Source: Lentilitoribacter sp039986595
GTDB lineage: Bacteria > Pseudomonadota > Alphaproteobacteria > Rhizobiales > Rhizobiaceae
DNA: 64,000 nucleotides
NCBI GenBank assembly: GCA_039986595.1
Contig: JBDWQJ010000005.1
Coordinates: 434,001 to 498,000, forward strand
Reading direction: 5' to 3'
The notes under the pieces were generated by a model. The model saw only the letters and a list, made by a program, of their open reading frames with translations. It was not told the DNA's origin and ran no database searches. The position numbers and the translations under genes are program-made. Below, in pieces: positions 53,402-63,651 of this stretch; the first letter of the stretch is position 1, and every line of letters starts with the position of its first letter.

Positions 53402-54559
53402 CTAAACTGCCAATGAAGGTTTTACCTTACTCGGCATAACAATTTTATTACGCGCCCGTTTTTCCGGACGATGACGCGTCAGAGCGAGAATAAATCCAAC
53501 AGTGATAGCAATCGCAAGCATGGAAGAACCGCCGTATGAGATAAATGGCAATGTCATCCCCTTAGCGGGAAGCAGCTCCAAATTAACACCAATGTTGATC
53601 ATTGATTGCGCACCAATTAACAGCGCAAGACCGGATACTGCAAGACGGGTAAACTCATCTGTTTCGCGCGCAGCATGAAGAAGTGTTCGCAACACCACAA
53701 ATGCAAAAATTGACACAAGCGCGATACAAAACAAGATACCAAATTCTTCTGCTGCTACGGAAAAGATAAAGTCAGTGTGACTGTCTGGTAAAATTCGTTT
53801 GATGGTGCCCTCGCCCGGGCCTCGTCCAAACCAGTCACCGCGGATGATTGCTTCGCGAGCGGTATCAACTTGGAATGTATCACCTTCCCCGGTCAAGAAT
53901 CGATCTATACGGCCGGCAACATGAGGGAAAATGGTATATGCCGTTACAAATCCAGCTATCGCCAATCCACCAAGTGCAAGGATCCAAACCCATGGCATTC
54001 CAGCCATAAAGAACATCGCACCCCATACAGCAGTTAAAAGCATGGTTTGTCCCAAATCAGGCTGCGCAACTAAAAGAGCTGCGACAATACCAAATAGAAT
54101 AATGGCGAAAAGATTTCCCGGTATTTCAGGATGACGACTTCGTTCAGAAAACAGCCAAGCGCAAATAATCACAAATGCTGGCTTCATGAATTCAGATGGT
54201 TGCAACGTAAAACCTGCAATTGATAACCAGCGACGCGATCCTTTGATCTCGCTGCCAACAAAAAGCGTCAACACCATCATTGCAACAGCGCCGAGCAATA
54301 AAAGGATTGCAGCTCGCCGTACCATGCGTGCATCTAAAAATGATATCGCAACCAGTGCCACCAGTGCCGGGACCATAAAAATTGCAAAACGCTTAACAAA
54401 GTGAAAGCTATCAAGACCGATACGCTCGGCGACCGCAGGGCTTGCAGAAAATGAGAGCATGAAACCCAAAAGGATCAATACAACAAAAGCGATCAGCAAA
54501 AACCTATCGATTGTCCAAAACCAGTTTGCAACAGCACCACGTTCGATACGGCTAACCAT
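53402..54559 (-). CDS. ftsW: Septal peptidoglycan polymerase FtsW
   Basis: SEDS glycosyltransferase that polymerises lipid II at the septum with FtsI. From the ATG at 54559 (AAAGG eight bases upstream, inside murD) it is 385 residues with about ten transmembrane helices. Family signatures: GSRRWLSIAGFTLQPSEFMKPAFV (about 105-128), AQPDLGQTMLL with the catalytic-region Asp, and LPAKGMTLPFISYGGSSML near the end. A GTG at 54568 would also open the frame. It overlaps murD by 8 nt, so translation is coupled. Confidence 0.95.
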   Translation of the reverse strand: MVSRIERGAVANWFWTIDRFLLIAFVVLILLGFMLSFSASPAVAERIGLDSFHFVKRFAIFMVPALVALVAISFLDARMVRRAAILLLLGAVAMMVLTLFVGSEIKGSRRWLSIAGFTLQPSEFMKPAFVIICAWLFSERSRHPEIPGNLFAIILFGIVAALLVAQPDLGQTMLLTAVWGAMFFMAGMPWVWILALGGLAIAGFVTAYTIFPHVAGRIDRFLTGEGDTFQVDTAREAIIRGDWFGRGPGEGTIKRILPDSHTDFIFSVAAEEFGILFCIALVSIFAFVVLRTLLHAARETDEFTRLAVSGLALLIGAQSMINIGVNLELLPAKGMTLPFISYGGSSMLAIAITVGFILALTRHRPEKRARNKIVMPSKVKPSLAV

Positions 54560-55982
54560 TTGCATCACCTTTCAGTTTGTACGGTATGAGCATTTCAACG
54601 CCCTTTATATTGGCAACTTGATCGACAAAACACTCACCACGAATTTCAAAGTTCCGGAATTGATCAAAACTTGCACATGCGGGCGAAAATAGAATAGTAG
54701 CCTTACGCCCAGATTGCGCCGCAAAGGTTTTTGCAGAATTAGTGCTATGCTCGACGGCAAGTTCAAGTGTGTTTGCAATCTCAAAATCAACTTCATCGCC
54801 GAGTTCAGCTGCAAATTTAGGCGCAGCCTCACCGATCAGAAACGCTTTGCTAACGCGCTCGAAATAAGGTGATAAAGATGTAATACCACCGTCTTTTGGC
54901 AAACCACCAAGTATCCAGAATATATCTTCATAGGATTTAAGCGCCGGCGCTGTTGCCTCCGCATTGGTTGCCTTTGAATCATTGATAAACAGTAACTCAC
55001 CCAATCGAGCAACGGGCTGCATCCTGTGTTTTAATCCAGGAAATGACGAAAGCGAATTCGCAATCTCTTCAAATGACAGCCCAATCGAGTGACAAGCTGC
55101 AATCGCAGCCGCCACATTTTGTGCATTATGCTGACCGCGAAGCGTTTCAATTCCGGACAAGTCCGCAACGACAGAGTTCTGGCTATTAGCCGCTCTAACA
55201 ATCAAACTCTCGTCTAAAAACAATCCATCATCCAATTGTTTGATGGCAGAGATGGACGTTGTTGAAACATTGTTTTGCTCAAGACGCTGTTCGATATTTT
55301 GACAATATGCATCATCAGCACCGATAATAGCATTGTCACTATTTTGTACTAAACGCTCTTTCACATAAGCGTAGTGCTCCATTGTGCCATGTCTATCCAA
55401 ATGATCCGGTGTTAAATTGAGCAATATCCCAGCGCTGGGATGGAGCGACGGCGCTAGATCAATTTGATAAGATGAGCATTCGATCACATAAACGCTGTCA
55501 TCCTTCGGAGGATCAAGAGACAACACCGCTGTCCCGATATTACCACCCATTTGAATATTTAATTCGTTCTTGGCAATGATATGCGAAATCAGCGCAGTTG
55601 TTGTAGATTTTCCATTTGTTCCGGTAATGGCGATAAAGGCACTATCGGGTGCAAGCACTGCGCGTTCACGAGAGAAAATCTCGATATCGCCAATGATCTC
55701 AACACCAGCTTTTTGAGCAAGCTCCACCGACCAATGCGGCTTAGGGTGCGTTAACGGAACGCCGGGAGCAAGCACAAAGCTATCAATTGTTTTCCAATCA
55801 ATATCGCGTAAATCGCCTGTGGCAATGCCATCTTGACCTGATTTTAATACCTGCTCTGGATTATCGTCCCATGCAATGACATCAGCGCCGCCTGCAATTA
55901 ATGATTTCGCAGTAACAAGCCCCGATCCGCCAAGACCGAATAAAGCAACGCGTTTATCCTTAAAACTAAGAGCTGGTATCAT
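54552..55982 (-). CDS. murD: UDP-MurNAc-L-alanine--D-glutamate ligase
   Basis: Adds D-Glu to UDP-MurNAc-L-Ala. The 476-residue protein has VALFGLGGSGLVTAKSLIAGG (about 12-32), the ATP loop ITGTNGKSTTTALISH (about 118-133), LNLTPDHLDRHGTMEHY, PGLKHRMQPVA and FINDSKATNAEATAPALKSY (about 330-350). 6 nt after mraY. Confidence 0.97.
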   Translation of the reverse strand: MIPALSFKDKRVALFGLGGSGLVTAKSLIAGGADVIAWDDNPEQVLKSGQDGIATGDLRDIDWKTIDSFVLAPGVPLTHPKPHWSVELAQKAGVEIIGDIEIFSRERAVLAPDSAFIAITGTNGKSTTTALISHIIAKNELNIQMGGNIGTAVLSLDPPKDDSVYVIECSSYQIDLAPSLHPSAGILLNLTPDHLDRHGTMEHYAYVKERLVQNSDNAIIGADDAYCQNIEQRLEQNNVSTTSISAIKQLDDGLFLDESLIVRAANSQNSVVADLSGIETLRGQHNAQNVAAAIAACHSIGLSFEEIANSLSSFPGLKHRMQPVARLGELLFINDSKATNAEATAPALKSYEDIFWILGGLPKDGGITSLSPYFERVSKAFLIGEAAPKFAAELGDEVDFEIANTLELAVEHSTNSAKTFAAQSGRKATILFSPACASFDQFRNFEIRGECFVDQVANIKGVEMLIPYKLKGDANG

Positions 55983-55988
55983 CGTACT

Positions 55989-57092
55989 CTATCTCAGTTT
56001 CAATGTTGCAAGACCAACCATTGCAAGCATCACCGCAATAATCCAAAAGCGCACAACGACCTGACTTTCAGTCCAGCCTTTTTTCTCAAAATGGTGGTGA
56101 ATAGGTGCCATTCTAAACACGCGTTTTCCAGTGAGCTTAAATGAAATCACCTGAATAATCACAGACATTGTTTCAAGTACAAACAACCCCCCGATAATGG
56201 CCATTACGATTTCGTGTTTTGTCGCAACAGCAACCGTACCGATCAATCCACCTAGCGCGAGAGAACCTGTATCACCCATAAAGATCGCAGCTGGCGGTGC
56301 ATTAAACCATAAGAAACCTAACCCTGCTCCAATCAAGGCGCCAAGAATAACAGCAAGTTCACCAGTGCCGGGAACAAAATGAATTTGAAGATAATTTGCG
56401 AAAAGCGCGTTACCCGCCAAATATGCTATGGCTCCAAAAGAAGCTGCAGCAATCATCACTGGAACAATCGCCAATCCATCCAAACCATCAGTTAAGTTGA
56501 CTGCATTACCTGCTGAGACAATAACAAATGCGCCAAATGGGATGAAGAATAAGCCAAGATCTAATAGAAAGTCTTTAAAGAATGGGAATGACAAGGATGT
56601 TGCAAACGTATCGCTTTGATCCTGCGTAGCTGACATTGAATGGCTAAGTATGAAATAAACCGCAACGCCTGCGATCAAAAACTCCAAGAAAAGTCGAACT
56701 TTACCAGAAAAGCCTTTGTCAGACTGCTTGGTAACTTTCAGATAATCATCGTAAAAACCGATTGCACCAAAGCCCAATGTTACCAATAAGGTCGTAATCA
56801 CGTAAGTGTTGCCAAGGTCGGCCCATAAAAGCGAACTGATCACAATGCCGGCCAAGATCATCAGCCCGCCCATTGTTGGGGTTCCTGCTTTTTTAAAATG
56901 TGTTTGTGGCCCGTCAGCGCGAATTGGTTGCCCACGCCCTTGACGAACGCGCAGTGAATTAATAATTTTTGGCCCAAACAAGAACACGATCAATGCGCCC
57001 GTGAAAAGCGCCCCACCTGTTCTAAATGTTATATACCTAAATAAATTGAAAACCGGAAAACTGTCGGCAAAATCGACCAACCAAATAAACAT
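55989..57092 (-). CDS. mraY: Phospho-MurNAc-pentapeptide transferase
   Basis: Integral membrane enzyme that makes lipid I from undecaprenyl phosphate and UDP-MurNAc-pentapeptide. The 367-residue protein has about ten helices and the motifs KKAGTPTMGGLMIL (about 67-80), GFYDDYLKVTKQSDKGFSGK with the DD pair, NAVNLTDGLDGLAIVP (about 200-215), and FMGDTGSLALGG with the catalytic Asp. The HHHFEKKGW motif is near the C-terminus. 8 nt after murF. Confidence 0.97.
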   Translation of the reverse strand: MFIWLVDFADSFPVFNLFRYITFRTGGALFTGALIVFLFGPKIINSLRVRQGRGQPIRADGPQTHFKKAGTPTMGGLMILAGIVISSLLWADLGNTYVITTLLVTLGFGAIGFYDDYLKVTKQSDKGFSGKVRLFLEFLIAGVAVYFILSHSMSATQDQSDTFATSLSFPFFKDFLLDLGLFFIPFGAFVIVSAGNAVNLTDGLDGLAIVPVMIAAASFGAIAYLAGNALFANYLQIHFVPGTGELAVILGALIGAGLGFLWFNAPPAAIFMGDTGSLALGGLIGTVAVATKHEIVMAIIGGLFVLETMSVIIQVISFKLTGKRVFRMAPIHHHFEKKGWTESQVVVRFWIIAVMLAMVGLATLKLR

Positions 57093-57100
57093 GAGACCCC

Positions 57101-58549
57101 CTAGTCACCGGATGCAAGCTGATCATCATCAGGCTCACATTCGGGAAATTTTTCTTGTAACTTTTTGACGACTTTACCAAAACCAATTCCAAGCGACGAC
57201 TTGACCATAATCACATCACCGCTGCGAACTTTACTCATCAACCATTCAATCAACGCGTCCAAATCAGAACGATAATACACTTGCATTTCTCCGCGGATTG
57301 CATCGGCGAGATAATTCATGTCTTTGCCTGAAAGCGCTACAATATCAACACCCGCATCCTGCAAAGGCTTTGCAAGCTCCACATGAAGTTTTTCTGAGAA
57401 CTCGCCCATTTCAAGCATGTCGCCCAAAACCGCAACGCGGCGACCACCGCGACCTGGCTCAGATGCAGCCAACAAAGATATCCCTGCACGCATTGATGCG
57501 GGGTTTGCATTATAGCTTTCATCAATAAGCGTGAAATACCCCGCACCTATTTGACGAAGCGACCTTGCACCTCGTCCCTTTTCAGCTTCAAAGTCAGCCA
57601 GCGCAAGCGCAGCTAACGCCATATCAGCATCAAGCAATGAGCACATCCCCAAAACACCAATTGCGTTTTGAATAACATGATCACCAGGTGCACCGAGCTT
57701 AACGGCAATTTCTTCGTCGTTGATTTTTACGGTAAAGCACGAGCAATCTTTATGGGAACGCAAATTTAAAAGCTCAAAATCAGCTTTATCATTGCGACCA
57801 TATGAATAAGTCCGCTCTTTTAAACCAAGCGCATTTGCCTTCTTTTTCAGATAATCATGTAAATCATTATCAAGATTAAGGATCATTGATCCATCTTTGA
57901 CAACACCTTCCATGATCTCAGCTTTTGCGTCTGCAATTTCATTTAGGTTTTTAAAATTACCCATATGCGCCGCTTCAACACAGGTGATCATAGCAACATC
58001 GGGGCGAACCATATCGACTAACGTACGGATTTCACCGGAATGGTTCATGCCAATTTCAAACACACCGAAATCTGTATCCCGCGGCATACGCGCAAGCGTT
58101 AGCGGCACACCCCAATGGTTATTAAACGAGGCAACAGATGCATGAATTTTACCAGATGGAGAAAGCGCCGTACGCAACATTTCTTTCGTCGTGGTCTTTC
58201 CAACTGAGCCTGTAACGGCAGCTACTTTGCCAGATACTCGGCGTCTTGCTGCACGCCCCAAAGCTTCAAGCGCGATTAAAACATCACCGACAACAATCAT
58301 CGGAGCGTTCAAATTACCCATAGCTGGAATTTTATCTTCTGCAATGACGAGAACACCTGCGCCATTTGCAAGCGCGGTACCTGCAAAATCATGTCCGTCA
58401 AAACGATCGCCTTTTATGGCAAAAAATGCCGCACCTTCTGGCACGTCGCGACTATCAATTGATATGCCAGTAACACCATCAGGCATATTGCCCACGGGCC
58501 TGCCGTCCATTGCCGTGATCAGCTCATCAGACGTCCAAAGTAAATCCAT
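57101..58549 (-). CDS. murF: UDP-MurNAc-tripeptide--D-Ala-D-Ala ligase
   Basis: Adds the D-Ala-D-Ala dipeptide made by Ddl to complete the soluble precursor. The 482-residue protein has GISIDSRDVPEGAAFFAIKG (about 28-47), the ATP loop VTGSVGKTTTKEML (about 114-127), GVFEIGMNHSGEI and LIDESYNANPASMRAGI (about 337-353). The C-terminal tail is acidic. Its start directly abuts the murE stop. Confidence 0.97.
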   Translation of the reverse strand: MDLLWTSDELITAMDGRPVGNMPDGVTGISIDSRDVPEGAAFFAIKGDRFDGHDFAGTALANGAGVLVIAEDKIPAMGNLNAPMIVVGDVLIALEALGRAARRRVSGKVAAVTGSVGKTTTKEMLRTALSPSGKIHASVASFNNHWGVPLTLARMPRDTDFGVFEIGMNHSGEIRTLVDMVRPDVAMITCVEAAHMGNFKNLNEIADAKAEIMEGVVKDGSMILNLDNDLHDYLKKKANALGLKERTYSYGRNDKADFELLNLRSHKDCSCFTVKINDEEIAVKLGAPGDHVIQNAIGVLGMCSLLDADMALAALALADFEAEKGRGARSLRQIGAGYFTLIDESYNANPASMRAGISLLAASEPGRGGRRVAVLGDMLEMGEFSEKLHVELAKPLQDAGVDIVALSGKDMNYLADAIRGEMQVYYRSDLDALIEWLMSKVRSGDVIMVKSSLGIGFGKVVKKLQEKFPECEPDDDQLASGD

Positions 58550-60013
58550 TTAAGCCTCCAAACCCAAAACTGAGCGAGCGACCTCATGATCGGAAAATGG
58601 CAAGGTCTTATCACCCACGATCTGACCATGTTCGTGTCCCTTACCTGCAATAATTAGGCTATCACCCTCTTCAAGCATCTCAATTGACGTTTCAATTGCC
58701 TTGTGGCGGTCACCAATATCAATTGCATCGGGCACACTTGATAAAATCTCTTGTCGAATAACATCAGGCGTCTCTGAGCGCGGATTATCATCCGTTACGA
58801 TCACAACATCGGCAAGCTTTGCCGCTATTTCACCCATTAATTTGCGCTTACCTTTGTCGCGATCTCCACCACAACCAAAAGCCAAAACAATACGTCCTGT
58901 TGTAAATGGCCTTACAGCTTTCAACACGTGTTCAAGCGCATCTGGTTTATGCGCATAATCGATATACACTGGTGCGCCTTTTTGTGTTTTACCGACAAGA
59001 TCGAGCCGACCCGGCGCGCCTTCTATTGTTTCAAGCGCTTGGAAAACAGATTTAGCATCTGCTCCAGTCGCAATACATAAGCCAGCAGCGACTAACGCAT
59101 TAGACATTTGAAAGTCTCCTGCAAGCGGCAAGTTAACTTCAAATATCTGCCCATCATGATGGATTTCAGCCCGCTGTTCATGACGATATTGCTCAACACG
59201 TTTTAGCGTTAAGAATGAACCTTTGTGACCGACAGTGAGCACTTTCTGCCCAGCATCGTTTGCGCATTGTATGGCTTTATCAGACCATTCATCATCAGCA
59301 AAAATAACCGCTGGCGAACCTTTGGGCAGCACACGATTAAACAATGCCATTTTAGCATTGAAGTAATGCTCGACAGTTGGATGGTAATCCATATGATCGC
59401 GACCCAAATTGGTAAATGCACCAGCAGCCAGTTTAATACCGTCTAACCTATATTGATCAAGCCCGTGGCTTGACGCTTCCATGGAACAATGGGTAACGCC
59501 ATCATTTGCGAGTTCAAACATTAAAGAATGCAAAGTCACCGGATCAGGAGTGGTCAGCGCACCATATTCTTTTCGGCCCGGGGCAACAATTCCTGTCGTG
59601 CCAATCATAGCAGATTGCTGACCAATTTTTTCCCATATCTGCCGCACAAAAGAAGCAACAGATGTTTTGCCAGCAGTACCAGTTACCGCAACAATTGTTT
59701 GCGGTTGGTTTTGATAAAATGCAGCTGCTGCTTTGGCCAAAACCAACCGAGGGTTTTCAACGATAAGATTTGGCACATTGTCGTTTAGCTCATCAATTGC
59801 CTCTAAGGAAACAATAGCACACGCACCGCTTTCAACAGCGCTTGCAACAAATTGTGATCCATTTGCCTTATCGCCAGATAGCGCAAAAAACACAAAACCG
59901 GATTGAATTTTCCGGCTATCAGCGGAAAGGCCTTCAATCTCAACATTCAATTCGCTATCCGAAAATTCGGAGCTGTGCATACCCGCAAGTGCAGCTATAT
60001 CGCCAAGTTTCAT
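58550..60013 (-). CDS. murE: UDP-MurNAc-L-Ala-D-Glu--meso-DAP ligase
   Basis: Adds the third stem residue. The start is ATG 60013 with GGGGA six bases upstream, giving 487 residues. Motifs: LSADSRKIQSGFVFFALSG (about 31-49), the ATP loop VTGTAGKTSVASFV (about 108-121), EASSHGLDQYRLDG, and TDDNPRSETPDVI (about 402-414). The DNPR motif specifies meso-diaminopimelate, linking to dapA at 3819-4697. 67 nt after ftsI. Confidence 0.96.
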   Translation of the reverse strand: MKLGDIAALAGMHSSEFSDSELNVEIEGLSADSRKIQSGFVFFALSGDKANGSQFVASAVESGACAIVSLEAIDELNDNVPNLIVENPRLVLAKAAAAFYQNQPQTIVAVTGTAGKTSVASFVRQIWEKIGQQSAMIGTTGIVAPGRKEYGALTTPDPVTLHSLMFELANDGVTHCSMEASSHGLDQYRLDGIKLAAGAFTNLGRDHMDYHPTVEHYFNAKMALFNRVLPKGSPAVIFADDEWSDKAIQCANDAGQKVLTVGHKGSFLTLKRVEQYRHEQRAEIHHDGQIFEVNLPLAGDFQMSNALVAAGLCIATGADAKSVFQALETIEGAPGRLDLVGKTQKGAPVYIDYAHKPDALEHVLKAVRPFTTGRIVLAFGCGGDRDKGKRKLMGEIAAKLADVVIVTDDNPRSETPDVIRQEILSSVPDAIDIGDRHKAIETSIEMLEEGDSLIIAGKGHEHGQIVGDKTLPFSDHEVARSVLGLEA

Positions 60014-60080
60014 TTCATCCCCGTATTCGCCGTATTTCACGAATCTCTATAGCACAACCTTACGGTCGAAATATGATCAA

Positions 60081-61817
60081 TTAATAGGATGTGAGGCGAT
60101 CACCCTCTCCATCCCCAAATTTTGGTCTCACACCCAACAAAGCAGCAGATCGACGAACAACTTCGCGCACTGTTGGTGCAGCGTTTGTGCCAGCAGTTGC
60201 GTATTTTTTACCCTCTTCAGGCTTTGGCTCGTCAACAATCACCAAAACCACATATTTAGGATCATGAATCGGAAACGCAGATAAGAACGCATTAAACCGC
60301 ACTTGCGATGAGTAACGTCCATTGACCACCTTTTCAGCGGTCCCTGTTTTACCGCCAACCCAATAGCCATCAACTTCAGCGCGGCGACCTGAACCTTTTT
60401 CAACATTCATACGCATTAATTCGCGCATCGATTGACTTGTTTGATCAGATAGAACTTGTTGCGAAATTTGATCAGCTTCACCGCGTGATCTTGGAACAAA
60501 TGACGGCGGGATTAGCTTACCGCCATTCATTAAAGCTGCTGCTGCAACGGCTGTCTGGAGCGGTGTCGTTGATACCCCATGACCAAATGAAATGGTCACT
60601 GAGTTAATCTTCTTCCATGTTTTAGGTTGGCTTGGTGTCGCAACTTCGGGAAGCTCCGTTTGCATGCGTGAGAGCAAACCCAAACGCGTTAGAAATTCCT
60701 GATGTCCATCTACTCCAACAACATCTGCCATTTTTGCAGTTCCAATATTGGATGAATAAATGAAAATCTCAGGAACAGACAAAACACGGTTTTTGCCATG
60801 AAAATCAGAAATCGTAAAACCGCCAATACGAATTGGTTTGCGCGCATCAAAACTGTCATTCATGGAGACATGACCTGAATCAAGTGCCATCGCAGTGGTA
60901 AAGGCTTTGAACGTGGAACCCATCTCAAACGTGCCCGCTGTCATACGGTTCAATCGATCTTTTTGCAAAGCATCAACAGGATTGTTCGGGTTATAATCAG
61001 GAAGCGATGACATTGCGATCACTTCACCTGTGTGAATATCTAAAACAACGCCCGCAGTTGCTATGGCGCGATAACGATCCATCGCAGCAGATAGCTCATC
61101 GCGCAAAACGTGCTGAACACGCAAATCAATCGAAAGTTTAACGGGTTCTAGGGCTTCATCAACAGTCAAGCCAACGCTTGCAAGGTCACCAAGTCCCTGA
61201 CCATCAACATATTTTTCCATACCAGCAATGCCGACATTATCGATGTTTACGTGCCCAACCACATGAGATGCCGTTGGACCACCTGGATAAAACCGGCGTT
61301 TTTCTGGTCTAAAACCAATACCGGGAATACCGCGCGATAGGATCTCGCTTTGTTGGCCGGGTGTAAGCTGTCGGCGCAACCATTGGAAACGAGATTTGGA
61401 TGACAATTTGCTGTAGGTTTTTTTAATATCAAGATCGGGCAAAACAATTGCCAATTGCTCAACAACCTCATCAGGATCAACCACTTTGTGCGGCTCAGCA
61501 TAAAGCGAAACAGTGCGAATATCAGTGGCAAGAATTTCACCATTACGATCCTGCAAATCGGGACGTGATGCCAACAATCTATTACTTGGTAAAATAGATG
61601 ACACTGTTTCCGGCGACTTCATGCCGTACTGTACCAATCGACCACCAACAACAACGCACATCACTGTAAAGGCGATCATTGCGATACCAATTCGGTTACC
61701 CGTTCTATTCGCATCAGAAACACGACTTGATGAAATCGCTATATCTTCGCTCTGACCACCTAGTGTGATGCTAGCTTTTTTCGGAAAGAATAGTTTCATT
61801 ACGCTAGGTTTCATCAC
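60081..61817 (-). CDS. ftsI: Septal transpeptidase FtsI (PBP3)
   Basis: Class B penicillin-binding protein that cross-links septal peptidoglycan. The 578-residue protein has a transmembrane helix (about 42-62), a pedestal domain (SNRLLASRPDLQDRNGEIL; GIGFRPEKRRFYPGG) and the transpeptidase domain. Its motifs are intact: SxxK in MGSTFKAFTTAM (Ser about 305), SxN in YSSNIGTAKM and KTG in VGGKTGTAEK. ATGA-type overlap with ftsL. Confidence 0.95.
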   Translation of the reverse strand: MMKPSVMKLFFPKKASITLGGQSEDIAISSSRVSDANRTGNRIGIAMIAFTVMCVVVGGRLVQYGMKSPETVSSILPSNRLLASRPDLQDRNGEILATDIRTVSLYAEPHKVVDPDEVVEQLAIVLPDLDIKKTYSKLSSKSRFQWLRRQLTPGQQSEILSRGIPGIGFRPEKRRFYPGGPTASHVVGHVNIDNVGIAGMEKYVDGQGLGDLASVGLTVDEALEPVKLSIDLRVQHVLRDELSAAMDRYRAIATAGVVLDIHTGEVIAMSSLPDYNPNNPVDALQKDRLNRMTAGTFEMGSTFKAFTTAMALDSGHVSMNDSFDARKPIRIGGFTISDFHGKNRVLSVPEIFIYSSNIGTAKMADVVGVDGHQEFLTRLGLLSRMQTELPEVATPSQPKTWKKINSVTISFGHGVSTTPLQTAVAAAALMNGGKLIPPSFVPRSRGEADQISQQVLSDQTSQSMRELMRMNVEKGSGRRAEVDGYWVGGKTGTAEKVVNGRYSSQVRFNAFLSAFPIHDPKYVVLVIVDEPKPEEGKKYATAGTNAAPTVREVVRRSAALLGVRPKFGDGEGDRLTSY

Positions 61818-62161
61818 TCAACCGCACCTGTCATAATTTGATCGGCAATTTCATCTGTTTCAATTTCTGGCTCAGGCTTAATACGTGGCAGTTCATCATA
61901 TTGTACGATCTGATCAGCTTCTGTCGTCGTAAGCTGCAACTGCTCTTGAAACGCTTCAATGAGTTTTTGCACCCGCACAGGCTGATTAAGTAGGCTCCAA
62001 TCTGCTTCCAGCAGATCAATCGTATCTTTGTGCGTTTTGATTTCAGCCTCAAGCTTGCGAATTTCAGCGAGACGGTCTTCGGATTGATGTTTGATATGAA
62101 ACGTATAACCGGTGGCAGCGAGAACTGCGACAATCAACAAAACTTCAAATGCACGAAACAT
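61814..62161 (-). CDS. ftsL: Cell division protein FtsL
   Basis: Small bitopic divisome protein, 115 residues: one transmembrane helix (about 4-21, AFEVLLIVAVLAATGYTF), then a coiled-coil leucine-zipper segment (about 26-62, DRLAEIRKLEAEIKTHKDTI). The conserved WSLLNQPVRVQKL of alphaproteobacterial FtsL follows. Position between rsmH and ftsI is diagnostic; sequence conservation is otherwise low. Works with FtsB and FtsQ. Confidence 0.88.
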   Translation of the reverse strand: MFRAFEVLLIVAVLAATGYTFHIKHQSEDRLAEIRKLEAEIKTHKDTIDLLEADWSLLNQPVRVQKLIEAFQEQLQLTTTEADQIVQYDELPRIKPEPEIETDEIADQIMTGAVE

Positions 62162-63193
62162 CTAAACCAACCCCGCAACTTTTTTAAGTGGATATAGATT
62201 TGGCAAGCCAAAGATTTTCATATCATCAGACCCGCAAAGTGCTTCTGTTCGAATGCCAGCACGAAGCTTGGCCGAACGCGCTCGCGGATTAATCTCAGCT
62301 TCATGCTTACTTGCTGCAACCATTGGCTTTTTGCCCAATTGCACAAAGCTAGCTTCAGGCACTTCAATTTGCGGCAGATGCCGAGAGCCTGAAATCCTAC
62401 CAAACCGATCTGTGAAAAACTTCTTCACTATGCGATCTTCTAAGGAATGAAATGTCACAACGACGAGCCGCCCACCGGGTTTAAGTGCCTTTTCTGCGGC
62501 TAATAACGCCTGCGCCAACTGTCCCAATTCATCATTGATATAAATACGGAGCGCTTGAAAAACACGTGTTGCTGGATGAATGCGATCCGTCATTTTTCGC
62601 GGCGCTGCATTAGATACAATTTTCGCTAATTGGCCAGTTGTCGTTATTGGCGCTTCAAGGCGCGCCTGTTCAATTGCGCGCGCAATCCGTCCAGCTTTTT
62701 TCTCTTCGCCATAAAAGCCAAAAATCCGTGCAAGCTCGTTTGATTTCAGCGTATTGACCACATCGGCTGCGGTAACCCCATCTTGGGACATGCGCATATC
62801 AAGCGGACCATCCTGCATGAATGAAAACCCGCGCTCAGCCTGATCGATCTGCATAGACGAGACACCAATATCAAGCACGAAACCATCTAGAGAACCCTCA
62901 TCCACAATGTCGAGTATTTGAGAAAATTTTGCATGGTGCAGTTTTAACTGATCTGAAAATTCAGATTTAATACCATCAGAATTTGAGATAACTTCAGGGT
63001 CTTGATCCGTTGCGATAACATTTGCGCCCTTTTGCATAATTGCGCGTGAATATCCACCTGCACCAAAAGTGCCATCGAAAATAACTTTACCATTACTGGG
63101 ATCTAAAGCCTCGAGAACCTCCGAGAGAAGAACCGGAACATGACGAACTGGTCCGCCACTGACGTCTGTTGCCACATCGTCAAAACCCGTCAC
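62162..63193 (-). CDS. rsmH: 16S rRNA m4C1402 methyltransferase
   Basis: SAM-dependent N4-methylation of C1402 in 16S rRNA (older name mraW). The start is GTG 63193, with GAGGGAACGG upstream, giving 343 residues, the family length. The frame stays open 210 codons further, across all of mraZ in another phase, but that part has no family likeness. Motifs: HVPVLLSEVLEAL (about 20-32), FDGTFGAGGYSRAIM (SAM loop, about 42-56), DLGVSSMQID-type VLDIGVSSMQIDQAERGFS, LRIYINDELGQL, and VVTFHSLEDRIVKKFF. It lies 17 nt after mraZ. Confidence 0.94.
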   Translation of the reverse strand: MTGFDDVATDVSGGPVRHVPVLLSEVLEALDPSNGKVIFDGTFGAGGYSRAIMQKGANVIATDQDPEVISNSDGIKSEFSDQLKLHHAKFSQILDIVDEGSLDGFVLDIGVSSMQIDQAERGFSFMQDGPLDMRMSQDGVTAADVVNTLKSNELARIFGFYGEEKKAGRIARAIEQARLEAPITTTGQLAKIVSNAAPRKMTDRIHPATRVFQALRIYINDELGQLAQALLAAEKALKPGGRLVVVTFHSLEDRIVKKFFTDRFGRISGSRHLPQIEVPEASFVQLGKKPMVAASKHEAEINPRARSAKLRAGIRTEALCGSDDMKIFGLPNLYPLKKVAGLV

Positions 63194-63210
63194 TATTCCG
63201 TTCCCTCGCC

Positions 63211-63651
63211 TCAGGTTGAACGAACCGATTGCTCCATTCGTTCGCGCCGGGTTTCGTCTTGCATTCTCGTCAATGCTGACGGCTCCCAGAGCTGAAAATA
63301 ATCGCCACGACCCACAAAGGTCACTTGATCTGTTATGCCGGCAAAGTCGCGAATGAAATCCGAGACTGCGAGCCGCCCTTCCCCATCGAGCTTCATGAAA
63401 ACGCCGCCACCGTGAATAAGCAGAGACATCTTGTTGGCGTCCGGAGAAAACGGATCGCCTTGATCTATATGTCGCTCGAAACGCTCCAGAACTTCGGGAC
63501 CAGCTATTGAAATCGCCGGAAACACAAAATCTTGAAACACATACAGATCTTGAATATCTAATCGTGTGAGAACAGTCCTGAATGCCGACGGAACCGATAC
63601 TCGCCCCTTCGCATCCACCTTCTTTGTCACTTGCGACAAAAACCTGTTCAT
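63211..63651 (-). CDS. mraZ: Transcriptional regulator MraZ
   Basis: First gene of the dcw cluster and its repressor in E. coli. The 146-residue protein has two SpoVT/AbrB-like halves, each with the DxKGRxxxP pattern: VDAKGRVSVPSAF (about 12-24) and KLDGEGRLAVSDFIRDF in the second. It forms ring-like oligomers that bind repeated short boxes in its own promoter. Matching TGGG repeats lie 156-189 bp upstream (63807-63840). Confidence 0.95.
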   Translation of the reverse strand: MNRFLSQVTKKVDAKGRVSVPSAFRTVLTRLDIQDLYVFQDFVFPAISIAGPEVLERFERHIDQGDPFSPDANKMSLLIHGGGVFMKLDGEGRLAVSDFIRDFAGITDQVTFVGRGDYFQLWEPSALTRMQDETRRERMEQSVRST